Shown piece after piece: positions 44,711-53,563 of a stretch of 64,000 nt of DNA. Each line of letters starts with the position of its first letter. Position 1 is the stretch's first letter. Made by a program: the position numbers and the translations under genes. The notes beneath the pieces are model-generated. The model ran no database searches. It was not told the origin of the DNA and saw only the letters and a program-made list of their open reading frames with translations. The DNA is from Mycolicibacterium brumae (lineage in GTDB: Bacteria > Actinomycetota > Actinomycetes > Mycobacteriales > Mycobacteriaceae). The stretch lies in assembly GCF_025215495.1 (NCBI RefSeq), contig NZ_CP104302.1, forward strand, positions 2,046,001 through 2,110,000, read 5' to 3'.

Positions 44711-46615
44711 TCAGCGGTCCACCCGTTCGGAGTCCTGTTGGGCCAGCGTCCGCGCGTAACCGGCGCCCATGGCCAGCAGAATCAGCCCGACGACGATGAA
44801 GACGATCACCCGGAAGATCCCGTCGAGCGTGCCCAGGTCGAACAGGAACAGCTTGGCCATGGCCGCCGCGGTGAGGGTCATACCACCGGTGACCAGCGCA
44901 TTGCGGGTTCCGGCGTCGCGGATCCGCAGGGCCAGCACCAGCAGCACCGCCGCCGCAATCACCCAGCAGATGGTGGCCAGCACGTGTCCGGCCAGGAATC
45001 CGCCCTCGGTCCCGCCGATCAGCACCCCGGCCACCACCATGAACGCCGTCACCGCGTACAGCACCACCGCGCCGCCCATGACGAACCACGGGCGCAGGTC
45101 GGCGCGCGTGCCGTCCGGCGCGGTCGCTGCGGCGGCGGAGCGGGCGTAGGCCAGCAGTTGCACGGCCACGCAGCCGATCAGCAGCACGCTGGACACCAGA
45201 ACGGCGGTGGCCGGTCCCCCGTCGAGCTCGTGGGCGCGGACCAGGTGCTCCGGCGGGACGTAGGCCAGGTAGCCGAGGAACCCGAACGCGCCGACGGCAA
45301 CCGAGATCCAGCGGGCGGAGCTCACGCGTTCGGCGGCCAGCGCGACCAGCAGCGCCAGGGCGAGGATGACCGCGACGCGGACCGGTCCGTCGAACAGCAC
45401 GACGGCGGCGATCATCATGGCGGCCGCGGCCAGCGCCGACCAGATGGTCGCGACCGGGCCCGGCACGCCGGGCAGCCGGTGCGCCAGCGCCACGATGGTC
45501 AGCAGCGTCACGGCCAGGACGAACAGCATCAGCACCGCGGCGGTCCTGCCGACTCCGGCCGGCGCGACCAGCACCGGCAGCGTCCCGACGACGGTCCACA
45601 GCGCGATGGCCACCCGGTTGGTGACCGTCGGCAGCACCAGCAGGGCGCCGGCGAGCGCCAGCGCGGCGGCCAGCGCGCAGGCCCCGCCGATCAGCCAGGC
45701 ATGCTCGGCGGTGCGGTGGACGCCGGCCAGCCCGGCGAGCAGCGGCAGCGTCACCGCGACGGTGCGGGCCGCGAAGATCCAGCCCCAGTTCTTGGCGAGT
45801 TGGAACGGCAGGCTGGCGGCCGAGGCGATCAGCATGAATCCGATCAGACGCAGGTCCAGACCATCGGTGACGATCGGGGCCAGCACGGTCAGCGGGATCA
45901 GCACCAGCAGTCCGAGAGCCTGGGAATCCCAGCGCCGGGCGAGCACCATGCCGGCGCCGGCCAGGCCGAAGGCCAGCAGCAGGGCGACCGGCGCGGGAAT
46001 CCACCCGTAGATGGTGCAGACGGCGATGACGTCGAGGTAGGCGGCGGCGACGCCGGTGGCGGCCAGCGCGATCGCGCCGGTGCGGCCGCCGGGGCGGCGG
46101 TTGAACCGGATCGCCCCGGCGACCAGGGCCCCGGCCAGCACCGCCCCGCCGATGACGCGGATCTCCGGGCGCAGGATGCCGGCCTGGGCGGCCAGCACCA
46201 GCAGTAGCGCCACGCCGATCAGGGTGACCCCGACGCCCGCGACCGCGAGCAGCTTGCCGACCCAGCCCGACCCGCGATCGGGGCGCGGCGGCTTCGGCGC
46301 CGACGGGGTCGACGGGGTCGACGGGAAAGGCTGGTACGCCACGGTGGGCGGGGCCCAACCTTCTCGCCGGGACGGGTATTGGGCAGCCGGGTACGCGGCG
46401 ACGGGCTGCGCCGGGTACGGCATGGCCGGCTGCGGGACCGCGGGCTGCGGCAGCACAGGCGGCGGCGTGGCGGGTTGCGCGGGAACCGCGACGCCGAAGG
46501 CGCTCTGCAGTTCGGTCAGCTCGCCGGCCATCGCGGTCAACCGGTCCGATAGCGCGGCGCATTCGCCGGACAGTCGCGACAGCACGGCGACGGCGGCGGG
46601 ATTGGGGTCAGCCAT
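44711..46615 (-). CDS. DUF2339 polytopic membrane protein
   Basis: This 634-residue protein has a short helical N-terminus (SRLSGECAALSDRLTAMAGELTELQSAF), a Pro/Ala/Gln linker (residues 44-115), and then some 18 or more membrane helices beginning WVGKLLAVAGVGVTLIGVALLLVLAAQAG. This matches DUF2339. No catalytic motif is visible and the function is unknown; the composition (Leu, Ala, Val) is extreme. ATG 46615 gives MADPNPAAVAVL. It is followed by the Asp-repeat hypothetical gene and preceded by the two-component pair, 58 bp away on the same strand. Confidence 0.85.
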   Translation of the reverse strand: MADPNPAAVAVLSRLSGECAALSDRLTAMAGELTELQSAFGVAVPAQPATPPPVLPQPAVPQPAMPYPAQPVAAYPAAQYPSRREGWAPPTVAYQPFPSTPSTPSAPKPPRPDRGSGWVGKLLAVAGVGVTLIGVALLLVLAAQAGILRPEIRVIGGAVLAGALVAGAIRFNRRPGGRTGAIALAATGVAAAYLDVIAVCTIYGWIPAPVALLLAFGLAGAGMVLARRWDSQALGLLVLIPLTVLAPIVTDGLDLRLIGFMLIASAASLPFQLAKNWGWIFAARTVAVTLPLLAGLAGVHRTAEHAWLIGGACALAAALALAGALLVLPTVTNRVAIALWTVVGTLPVLVAPAGVGRTAAVLMLFVLAVTLLTIVALAHRLPGVPGPVATIWSALAAAAMMIAAVVLFDGPVRVAVILALALLVALAAERVSSARWISVAVGAFGFLGYLAYVPPEHLVRAHELDGGPATAVLVSSVLLIGCVAVQLLAYARSAAAATAPDGTRADLRPWFVMGGAVVLYAVTAFMVVAGVLIGGTEGGFLAGHVLATICWVIAAAVLLVLALRIRDAGTRNALVTGGMTLTAAAMAKLFLFDLGTLDGIFRVIVFIVVGLILLAMGAGYARTLAQQDSERVDR

Positions 46616-46673
46616 TGCCCCATCATGTCGGGCGAGCGCTAGGTAGTACTACCCGAACCGTTGTGGCAGCGGC

Positions 46674-47330
46674 TCAGGGTTCCTTGTCCAGGCCGTGCCG
46701 GATGGCGTAGCGGGTCAGCTCTACCCGATTGGCGAGTTGCAGCTTCTTGAACGTCGATTGGACGTGGTTCTCCACCGTCCGGTGGCTCAGCGACAGCTTC
46801 TCGGCGATCTGCTTGGCGGTCATCCCCTTCGCCACGTATCGCAGGATTTCGGTCTCCCGCTCGCTGAGCATAGGCGCGGCCTTGCGGGTGCGGCCCATTC
46901 GCCGGTACTCCCCCAGCACCAGCCCGGCCAGTCCGGGGGTGAACACCGCGCGCCCGGCAGCGGTGGCCCGGACCGCCTCGGACAGTTCGGCTTTCGACGC
47001 GCTCTTGACCAGGTATCCGGTGGCGCCCGCCTTGACGGCCTGCAGCACATCGTCTTGTTCGCCGGAGGCCGAGAGCACCAGGATCCGGCTGGCCGGGGAC
47101 ACCGCGAGCACCTCAGCGGTGGCGCGAACCCCGTCGCCGTCGGCCAGTTGCATATCCATCACCACCACGTCGGGCAGCACCACCGCGGCCCGCCGCCTGG
47201 CGGCTGCCACCCCGTCGGCGGTGGCCACCACGGTGAAGCCCTCATCGGCCAGGTCCCGGGCCACGGCGTCGCGCCAGATCGGGTGGTCGTCGACGACCAT
47301 GACCGTCGGGGCGGGGGTTTCCGTCGTCAT
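46674..47330 (-). CDS. LuxR/NarL-family response regulator
   Basis: This 218-residue two-domain regulator has a receiver with DD at 14-15, Asp59 in VVVMDMQLADGDG and Lys in YLVKSASK, and a LuxR helix-turn-helix in LSERETEILRYVAKGMTAKQIAEKLSLSHRTVENHVQS. Its ATG (47330-47328) overlaps the kinase stop by ATGA, so it is coupled to and partners with the MacS-type kinase upstream. Target genes are not evident; the adjacent DUF2339 gene is a candidate. Confidence 0.93.
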   Translation of the reverse strand: MTTETPAPTVMVVDDHPIWRDAVARDLADEGFTVVATADGVAAARRRAAVVLPDVVVMDMQLADGDGVRATAEVLAVSPASRILVLSASGEQDDVLQAVKAGATGYLVKSASKAELSEAVRATAAGRAVFTPGLAGLVLGEYRRMGRTRKAAPMLSERETEILRYVAKGMTAKQIAEKLSLSHRTVENHVQSTFKKLQLANRVELTRYAIRHGLDKEP

Positions 47331-48487
47331 CGCTGTGCCTTCCCGGCTGACCGAGGCACGGTCAGCTCCCACTCGGTGCCCTCGTCGTCGCTGTGCAGCA
47401 CGGCCGTTCCGGCCAGCGCCGAGAGTCGACCGACGATGGATTTGTCGATGCCCATCCGGCCCTCGGCGCGGGCGGCTTCCAGTCTGCCGGGGGCGATGCC
47501 GGCTCCGTCATCGCGGACGCTGACCACCACTTCGTCGTCGAGATCCTCGACCAGCACGTAGGCCCGCGCGTCGAGACCGGCGTGCAGGGCGACGTTGTCG
47601 AGGGCGTTGCGGACCGCGGCGGCCAGTTCGGTCGCGTCCTCGGCGGGCAGCGGCACGGCGGTGGCCGGCATCGCGACGGTCACCCGGTCCCCGGCGTAGC
47701 GGTCCAGCAGGGGGCGCAGGTCGATCCGGCCGTCGGCGTCCCCGTCGGCGGTGGGGCGCACGGCCAGGTCACCGGTGTGCGCGAAGCGCCGCAGCACCCG
47801 CTCCTGTTCGGCGGCGAGTTCGGCGAGTTCGGCGGTCGGCCCGCCGATCTCCCGGCCGCGTCGGGCGACCAGCGCGAGCACCTGGATCACCCCGTCGTGC
47901 ATCTGCCGGGCCAGCCGCTCCCGCTCGGACGCGGCGGCGGTGAGCCGGGCCGCCCGCTCCAGTTCGGCGTGGACGCGGCGCGCCGTGCGCGCGGCCAGGC
48001 CCACCGCCAGGCCGACCGCGAGTTCGATGACCAGCCCGGCGCTACGGCCCAGGTTGACCTCGACCGCGCCCTTCTCCAGCGCGTAGGCGGCCATGATCAG
48101 CGCGGCGGTCAGCACGCCGCCGACCGGACCCCACAGGATGGCCGCCGACACGGTGGCGTTGGTCAGCCACAAGGTGGTCGGCAGGGACTGGTTGTCGGCC
48201 ACCCAGTCCGGGGAGGCCACCAGCAGCGTGCCGAACAGCAGCGCCAGCGAAACGGCCAGCTCTGCGATCACCCACCCCGGCCGGCGGCCGAACCCGTGCA
48301 AATAGGCGACCGCACAAAAGACGGTCCACACCGTGAGGCCAGCAAACATTGACCAGGCGAGGAGGGGGCGTTCCAGATCGCCGTTGACGGCAATTTGGAA
48401 GCCCAGCGCGTAGAGGTAACCGAGGAGACGAAACACCTGGGCAGCGCGCCACAGCGGAGCGGCCGGATCAGGACCTTGCGCCGCCAT
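47327..48487 (-). CDS. MacS-family sensor histidine kinase
   Basis: This 386-residue kinase has about six N-terminal membrane helices (residues 20-168) with very short outside loops, then His197 in SERERLARQMHDGVIQVLALV. The ATPase domain shows AAVRNALDNVALHAG (N box) and RDDGAGIAPGRLEAARAEGRMGI (G box). The sequence fits the MacS family of actinobacteria. It senses something in or near the membrane and phosphorylates the LuxR-type regulator encoded next. ATG 48487 is divergent from the HdeD-like gene, with 104 bp between. Confidence 0.9.
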   Translation of the reverse strand: MAAQGPDPAAPLWRAAQVFRLLGYLYALGFQIAVNGDLERPLLAWSMFAGLTVWTVFCAVAYLHGFGRRPGWVIAELAVSLALLFGTLLVASPDWVADNQSLPTTLWLTNATVSAAILWGPVGGVLTAALIMAAYALEKGAVEVNLGRSAGLVIELAVGLAVGLAARTARRVHAELERAARLTAAASERERLARQMHDGVIQVLALVARRGREIGGPTAELAELAAEQERVLRRFAHTGDLAVRPTADGDADGRIDLRPLLDRYAGDRVTVAMPATAVPLPAEDATELAAAVRNALDNVALHAGLDARAYVLVEDLDDEVVVSVRDDGAGIAPGRLEAARAEGRMGIDKSIVGRLSALAGTAVLHSDDEGTEWELTVPRSAGKAQR

Positions 48488-48591
48488 TTCCGATCCCCTC
48501 AGGTTGATTCTCAGCAGCCGTTTCGATAACCGGAAGCTAACGATGCGGGGGTGGTTACCCAGCGTTGATCTGATTGTGTCAAGATTCGCCC

Positions 48592-49194
48592 ATGACTACT
48601 AGCACGCCCCAACGCGGCACCATCATTCCCGAACTGGTGAGCCCGCTGTGGAAATCCTCTGTTGTGTCCGGCCTTCTGGCCATCATCCTCGGCGTCATCG
48701 TCCTGGCCTGGCCCGGTAAGACGCTGCTCGTCACCGCCATCCTGTTCGGCGCCTACCTGCTGATCAGCGGTATCGCCCAGGTGGTCTTCGCGTTCGCGAT
48801 CCACGCCTCGGCCGGTAGCCGGGTGCTGATGTTCATCAGCGGCGCCGCCAGCATCGTGCTGGGCTTCCTGGCGCTGAAGAGCTTCGGTGGCAACGAAAGC
48901 GACGGTGGCCTGACTGCCATCATGCTGCTGGCCATCTGGATCGGCGTCGGCTTCATCTTCCGCGGCGTGGCCACCACCGGCACCGCCGTCGGCGACCCCG
49001 ACCTGCCGGGCCGCGGCTGGGCGATCTTCTTCGGCGTCATCACCACGCTGGCCGGCATCGTCATGATGGTCGCGCCGTTCTCCTCGATCGTGATGCTGAC
49101 CCTGGTGGTCGGCGCGTGGCTGATCGTGCTCGGCGCTTTCGAGATCGGTTCGGCGCTGGCGCTCAAGAAGGAAGCCGGCAAGTCCCCGGTCTGA
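48592..49194 (+). CDS. HdeD/DUF308 family membrane protein
   Basis: This 200-residue protein has six membrane helices in three hairpin pairs, the HdeD/DUF308 repeat: VVSGLLAIILGVIVLAWPGKTLLVTAILFGAYLLISGI, then RVLMFISGAASIVLGFLALK, then AIFFGVITTLAGIVMMVAPFSSIVMLTLVVGAWLIVLGAFEI. In enterobacteria HdeD supports acid resistance; the role in mycobacteria is unknown. I start at ATG 48592 (MTTSTPQRG). A clear hairpin terminator follows, so it is a single-gene unit. Confidence 0.85.
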   Translation: MTTSTPQRGTIIPELVSPLWKSSVVSGLLAIILGVIVLAWPGKTLLVTAILFGAYLLISGIAQVVFAFAIHASAGSRVLMFISGAASIVLGFLALKSFGGNESDGGLTAIMLLAIWIGVGFIFRGVATTGTAVGDPDLPGRGWAIFFGVITTLAGIVMMVAPFSSIVMLTLVVGAWLIVLGAFEIGSALALKKEAGKSPV

Positions 49195-49205
49195 TCGACC
49201 CCGCC

Positions 49206-49243
49206 AACAGGCCGTCGTCCACTGCGGTGGACGGCGGCCTGTT
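49206..49243 (+). terminator. Intrinsic-type hairpin after the HdeD-like gene
   Basis: AACAGGCCGTCGTCCAC (49206-49222) pairs with GTGGACGGCGGCCTGTT (49227-49243) over 17 bp with one G-U or mismatch position and a 4-nt loop. It starts 11 bp after the stop at 49194. A short GTTG rather than a U tract follows. It isolates the gene from cydA. Confidence 0.8.
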
Positions 49244-49356
49244 GCGTTGGCCGGAAAGCTGTCGTTCGGCTCACACTGGACAGCGGCGGGTTTCACCCGA
49301 CGACGAGTGCTACTACACTGCGTCGTAGAACCTGAGCGCAGGAAGCCGGTGTGAAT

Positions 49357-50847
49357 ATGGACGCACTAGACGTCGCACGGTGGCAGTTCGGCATCACCAC
49401 CGTCTACCACTTCATCTTCGTGCCGCTGACCATCGGCCTGGCCCCGCTCATCGCGGTCATGCAGACCATCTGGCACATCACCGGCCGCCACGAGTGGTAC
49501 CGACTGACCAGATTCTTCGGGAAGCTGTTCCTGATCAACTTCGCGATCGGCGTCGCCACCGGCATCGTGCAGGAGTTCCAGTTCGGGATGAACTGGAGCG
49601 AGTACTCCCGCTTCGTCGGCGACATCTTCGGCGCCCCGCTGGCCATGGAAGGCCTGGTCGCCTTCTTCTTCGAATCCACCTTCATCGGCCTGTGGATCTT
49701 CGGCTGGAGCCGACTGCCCCGCGCGGTGCACCTGGCCTGCATCTGGATCGTGGCGTTCGCGGTGAACGCCTCGGCGTTCTTCATCATCGCCGCCAACTCG
49801 TTCATGCAGCATCCCGTCGGCGCCGTCTACAACCCGGACACCGGCCGCGCCGAACTCACCAGCATCGTCGCGCTGTTCACCAACAACACCGCGATCTGGG
49901 CGTTCCTGCACGCGGTGGCCGCCTCCATGTTGACCGCCGCGATCTTCGTCGCCGCGGTCAGCGCCTGGTGGATGGTCCGCGACCGGCGCCGCGCCGACGA
50001 GGACGCCGGCCACCCGGTCCCGGCGGCCCCGGAATCCGACGCGGTGCGGATGTTCCGGCCGGCCACCATTCTCGGCTGCTGGGTTGCGCTGGTGGCGTCC
50101 TTCGGGCTGCTGTTCACCGGGGACGTGCAGGGCAAACTGATGTTCCAGCAGCAGCCGATGAAGATGGCGTCGGCGGAATCGTTGTGCCACACCGAAACCG
50201 ATCCGAAGTTCTCGGTGCTGACCGTCGGCACGCACAACAGCTGTGACGGCGTCATCCACGTCCTCGAGGTGCCGTTCGTGCTGCCGTATCTGGCCGAGGG
50301 CCAGTTCAGCGGGGTGACGCTGGAAGGCGTCGAGGATCTGCAGAAGGCCGCCGAGGAGAAGTTCGGTCCCGGCAACTACCGGCCGAACCTGTTCGTCACC
50401 TACTGGTCGTTCCGGGCGATGATCGGGTTCATGGTGCTGCCCGGGTTGTTCGCGCTGGCGGCGCTGTGGATGACCCGGCGCGGCCGGATCCCCAATCAGC
50501 GCTGGTTCTCCGGGTTCGCCCTGCTCAGCCTGCCGATGCCGTTCCTTGCCAGCTCCGCCGGCTGGGTGTTCACCGAGATGGGACGCCAGCCGTGGGTGGT
50601 CGCGCCCAACCCGGACGGAGATCAGGCGATCCGGCTGACGGTGCAGGACGGGGTGTCCAACCATTCGGCGGGGATGGTGTGGACCTCGCTGATCCTGTTC
50701 ACCCTGACCTACGCGGTGCTCGCGGTGGCCTGGTCCTATTTGCTGCGCCGCTACATCGCGGCGGGCCCGCAGGAGCACGACGCCGAGCCCGCTCCGGCGG
50801 TCACCCCGGGCGACGACGACGTCGAACCCCTGTCGTTCGCCTACTAG
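49357..50847 (+). CDS. cydA: Cytochrome bd oxidase subunit I
   Basis: This 496-residue subunit binds the three hemes and oxidises menaquinol, reducing oxygen to water in the plasma membrane. His18 (TTVYHFIFVPLTIGLAPLIA) and the mid-protein His in WAFLHAVAAS are the heme ligands, and the family tag GRQPW is present. The Q loop is the short type. ATG 49357 (MDALDVARWQ) or GTG 49351, two codons earlier, starts it. TACACT at 49314-49319 fits a -10 box in the 156-bp leader. It heads cydA-cydB-cydD-cydC. Cytochrome bd gives high-affinity respiration at low oxygen. Confidence 0.97.
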   Translation: MDALDVARWQFGITTVYHFIFVPLTIGLAPLIAVMQTIWHITGRHEWYRLTRFFGKLFLINFAIGVATGIVQEFQFGMNWSEYSRFVGDIFGAPLAMEGLVAFFFESTFIGLWIFGWSRLPRAVHLACIWIVAFAVNASAFFIIAANSFMQHPVGAVYNPDTGRAELTSIVALFTNNTAIWAFLHAVAASMLTAAIFVAAVSAWWMVRDRRRADEDAGHPVPAAPESDAVRMFRPATILGCWVALVASFGLLFTGDVQGKLMFQQQPMKMASAESLCHTETDPKFSVLTVGTHNSCDGVIHVLEVPFVLPYLAEGQFSGVTLEGVEDLQKAAEEKFGPGNYRPNLFVTYWSFRAMIGFMVLPGLFALAALWMTRRGRIPNQRWFSGFALLSLPMPFLASSAGWVFTEMGRQPWVVAPNPDGDQAIRLTVQDGVSNHSAGMVWTSLILFTLTYAVLAVAWSYLLRRYIAAGPQEHDAEPAPAVTPGDDDVEPLSFAY

Positions 50848-50865
50848 GAAGGGAGTTGATCGACG

Positions 50866-51909
50866 ATGGGTCTCGAACAGTTCTGGTTCATCACGGTCGC
50901 CGCGCTCTTCGTCGGCTTCTTCATCCTGGAGGGCTTCGACTTCGGCGTCGGCATGCTGATGGGCCCGCTGGGCCGGATGGCCGCGCGCCGGGGTGAGGAC
51001 GCCGAGCGACACCGGCGCGCGGCGCTGAACACCATCGGCCCGGTCTGGGACGGAAACGAGGTGTGGCTGATCACCGCCGGTGGCGCCATGTTCGCCGCGT
51101 TCCCCGGCTGGTACGCGACGGTGTTCTCGACGTTGTACCTGCCGCTGCTGCTGATCCTGTTCGGGATGATCCTGCGGGTGGTGGCGATCGAGTGGCGCGG
51201 CAAGATCAACGACCCGAACTGGCGGCGCTGGGCCGATATCGGCATCGCCGCAGGCTCCTGGCTGCCCGCGGTCCTGTGGGGTGTCGCGTTCGCCATCCTG
51301 GTCCGCGGCCTGCCGGTCGCCGAGGATCAGCAGGTCTGGGACTTGTCCTTCTTCGACGTGATCAACGTCTACACGCTGCTCGGCGGGCTGGCCACGTGCG
51401 CGCTGTTCCTGCTGCACGGAGCGGCGTTCCTGGCGCTCAAGAGCAGCGGGACGGTGCGCGAGGACGCGCTGTCCGCGGCGCGCCGGATCTCGGCGCCCGC
51501 GCTGGTCGTCATCGGCGGGTTCGGATTGTGGACCGAGTTCGCCTACGGCAAGCCGTGGACATGGATCGTGTTCGCCGCGGCCGCGCTGAGCCTGGTCGGC
51601 TCGATCCTGTTGCTGCGCAACGGAACCCGTGACGGGTGGGCGTTCGTCGCGACGACGGTCACCGTGCTGCTGGTCATCACCATGCTCTTCGGCGACCTGT
51701 ACCCGAACCTGGTGCCATCGACGTTGAACCCGGACTGGAGCCTGACGATCCATAACGCCTCGTCGAGCCCGTACACGCTGAAGATCATGACCTGGGCCGC
51801 GGTGATCGTCGCTCCGCTGGTGATCTGCTACCAGGGCTGGACCTATTGGGTGTTCCGGCAGCGGATTTCCGCCGACCGGATCCCCGAGCCCATCGGTCTG
51901 CCGAGGTAG
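50866..51909 (+). CDS. cydB: Cytochrome bd oxidase subunit II
   Basis: This 347-residue subunit has eight or nine membrane helices. LEGFDFGVGMLMGPLGR near the N-terminus and GPVWDGNEVWLITAGGAMFAAFP are CydB signatures, and the C-terminal NASSSPYTLKIMTW is also conserved. It stabilises CydA and the hemes and forms the heterodimer. GAAGGGAG precedes ATG 50866, 18 bp after cydA. It is followed at once by cydD. Confidence 0.97.
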   Translation: MGLEQFWFITVAALFVGFFILEGFDFGVGMLMGPLGRMAARRGEDAERHRRAALNTIGPVWDGNEVWLITAGGAMFAAFPGWYATVFSTLYLPLLLILFGMILRVVAIEWRGKINDPNWRRWADIGIAAGSWLPAVLWGVAFAILVRGLPVAEDQQVWDLSFFDVINVYTLLGGLATCALFLLHGAAFLALKSSGTVREDALSAARRISAPALVVIGGFGLWTEFAYGKPWTWIVFAAAALSLVGSILLLRNGTRDGWAFVATTVTVLLVITMLFGDLYPNLVPSTLNPDWSLTIHNASSSPYTLKIMTWAAVIVAPLVICYQGWTYWVFRQRISADRIPEPIGLPR

Positions 51910-51913
51910 CGCG

Positions 51914-53563
51914 CTGAGCGCCCGCGGCCCGATCGACCCCCGGCTGTGGCGGGAATCGCCCGCGGTCCGGCGGTTCCTGCTGGCCAGCGTCGGCTACGGC
52001 GCGCTGGTCAGCCTCGCCGCGATCGCGGGTTCGGTGCTGCTGGCCGCGCTGGTGGCCGGGGTGATCAGCGATCCGTCCACCCGCACCGTGGCGCATTGGG
52101 CGCCGCTGCTGGCCGGGTTGGCCGCCGTCTGGGTCCTGCACGCGCTGGCCCAATGGCGCCAGGCCCGGTTGTCGCAGCGCGGCGCGTCGGCCGCGATCGC
52201 CGACCTGGCCGCCCGGGTGTTGGAATCGGTGACCGCCCGCGATCCCCGGCTCATCGCCGAGCAACGCGACGCCGCGACGACGGTGGTGATCGACGGCCTG
52301 GACGGGCTGCGCCCCTACTTCACCGCGTACCTGCCGGCGCTGTTCCAGGCGGTGATCCTCACCCCGGCGGCGCTGGTGGTGATGGCGTGCTTCGACCTGC
52401 CCGCCACTCTGATCGTGCTGGTGGCGCTGCCGTTGATCCCGCTGTTCATGGTGCTGATCGGACTGGCCACCCGGGACCGGTCGGCGGCCGCGCTGACCGC
52501 GATGACGACGCTGCGGGCCCGGATGCTGGATCTGATCGCCGGGATCCCGACCCTGGTTTCGCTGGGCCGGGCCGCCGGGCCGGCGGATCGGATCGCCGAG
52601 TTGGGGGCCGCGCATCGCCGCTCGGCGATGGCGACGCTGCGGATCGCGTTCCTGTCCACCCTGGTGCTGGAGCTGCTGGCCACCTTCGGGGTGGCGCTGG
52701 TCGCGGTGAGCGTCGGGCTGCGGTTGGTTTACGGCGAGGTGACCCTGGTCGCCGGGCTGACCGCGCTGCTGCTGGCCCCGGACGTGTTCTGGCCGCTGCG
52801 CCGGGTCGGGGTGGAGTTCCACGCCGCCCAGGACGGCCAGACCGCCGCCGAAGCGGCGTTCGCCCTGATCGACGGCGCCGAACCGGCGCCCGCCGGGATT
52901 GCGCGGGCGCAGGCCGCGGGGGCGCGGATCGAGCTGGACGGACTCAGCGTCGAGGGCCGCGACGGCGCGGCGCCCGCCGGGCTGTCCGGGGTGATCGAAC
53001 CGGGTCGGGTGACGGTGTTGACCGGACCCAACGGTGCGGGCAAATCCACCACCCTGACGGTGCTGGCCGGGCTGACCCGGCCGGACGCGGGCACGGTGAC
53101 GGTGGCGGGCGTACCCGTGACCGAGCTGGCGCCGGAACCCTGGTGGGCGCAGCTGTCCTGGCTGCCGCAGCGCCCGGTGCTGATCCCCGGCACGGTGACC
53201 GAGAACCTCGAGCTCTTCGGTCCGCTGACCGATGTCGAATCAGCGTGCGCGGCAGCCGGTTTCGATGCCGTGCTGGCGGAATTGCCGGACGGCGGGGACA
53301 CCGTGCTGGGTCCGGGCGGCGCCGGACTGTCGCTGGGTCAGCGCCAGCGCCTCGGGCTGGCCCGAACGCTGGGCTCCCGCGCCCCGCTGCTGCTGCTCGA
53401 CGAGCCGACCGCGCACCTGGACGCCGGAACCGAGGCCCGGGTGCTGACCGCGCTGGGCGAGCGGGCGCGAGCCGGGGCGACGGTCGTCGTCGTCGGGCAC
53501 CGCAGACCGGTGCTGGACTGCGCCGACACGGTGATCGAGGTGGCTAGCCATGCGCGACGGTGA
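51914..53563 (+). CDS. cydD: ABC exporter needed for cytochrome bd assembly, CydD half (non-standard start)
   Basis: This protein of about 549 residues is an ABC half-exporter: six membrane helices in the first 320 residues, then the ATPase with Walker A GPNGAGKS, signature LSLGQRQRLGLARTL and Walker B LLLLDEPTAHLD. CydDC exports thiols and is required for bd oxidase assembly. Between the cydB stop and GTG 52034 there is no in-frame ATG, GTG or TTG, yet 40 residues of plausible N-terminus including the first helix (SARGPIDPRLWRESPAVRRF) lie there. CTG 51914 is the best available start. Confidence 0.85.
   Translation: MSARGPIDPRLWRESPAVRRFLLASVGYGALVSLAAIAGSVLLAALVAGVISDPSTRTVAHWAPLLAGLAAVWVLHALAQWRQARLSQRGASAAIADLAARVLESVTARDPRLIAEQRDAATTVVIDGLDGLRPYFTAYLPALFQAVILTPAALVVMACFDLPATLIVLVALPLIPLFMVLIGLATRDRSAAALTAMTTLRARMLDLIAGIPTLVSLGRAAGPADRIAELGAAHRRSAMATLRIAFLSTLVLELLATFGVALVAVSVGLRLVYGEVTLVAGLTALLLAPDVFWPLRRVGVEFHAAQDGQTAAEAAFALIDGAEPAPAGIARAQAAGARIELDGLSVEGRDGAAPAGLSGVIEPGRVTVLTGPNGAGKSTTLTVLAGLTRPDAGTVTVAGVPVTELAPEPWWAQLSWLPQRPVLIPGTVTENLELFGPLTDVESACAAAGFDAVLAELPDGGDTVLGPGGAGLSLGQRQRLGLARTLGSRAPLLLLDEPTAHLDAGTEARVLTALGERARAGATVVVVGHRRPVLDCADTVIEVASHARR

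Noticed and set aside
44178..46562. A minus-strand frame of 794 codons spanning the DUF2339 gene
   Set aside because: Only its last 172 codons (from 44696) look like protein; the rest is an Arg/Gly-rich shadow of the DUF2339 gene in another frame.
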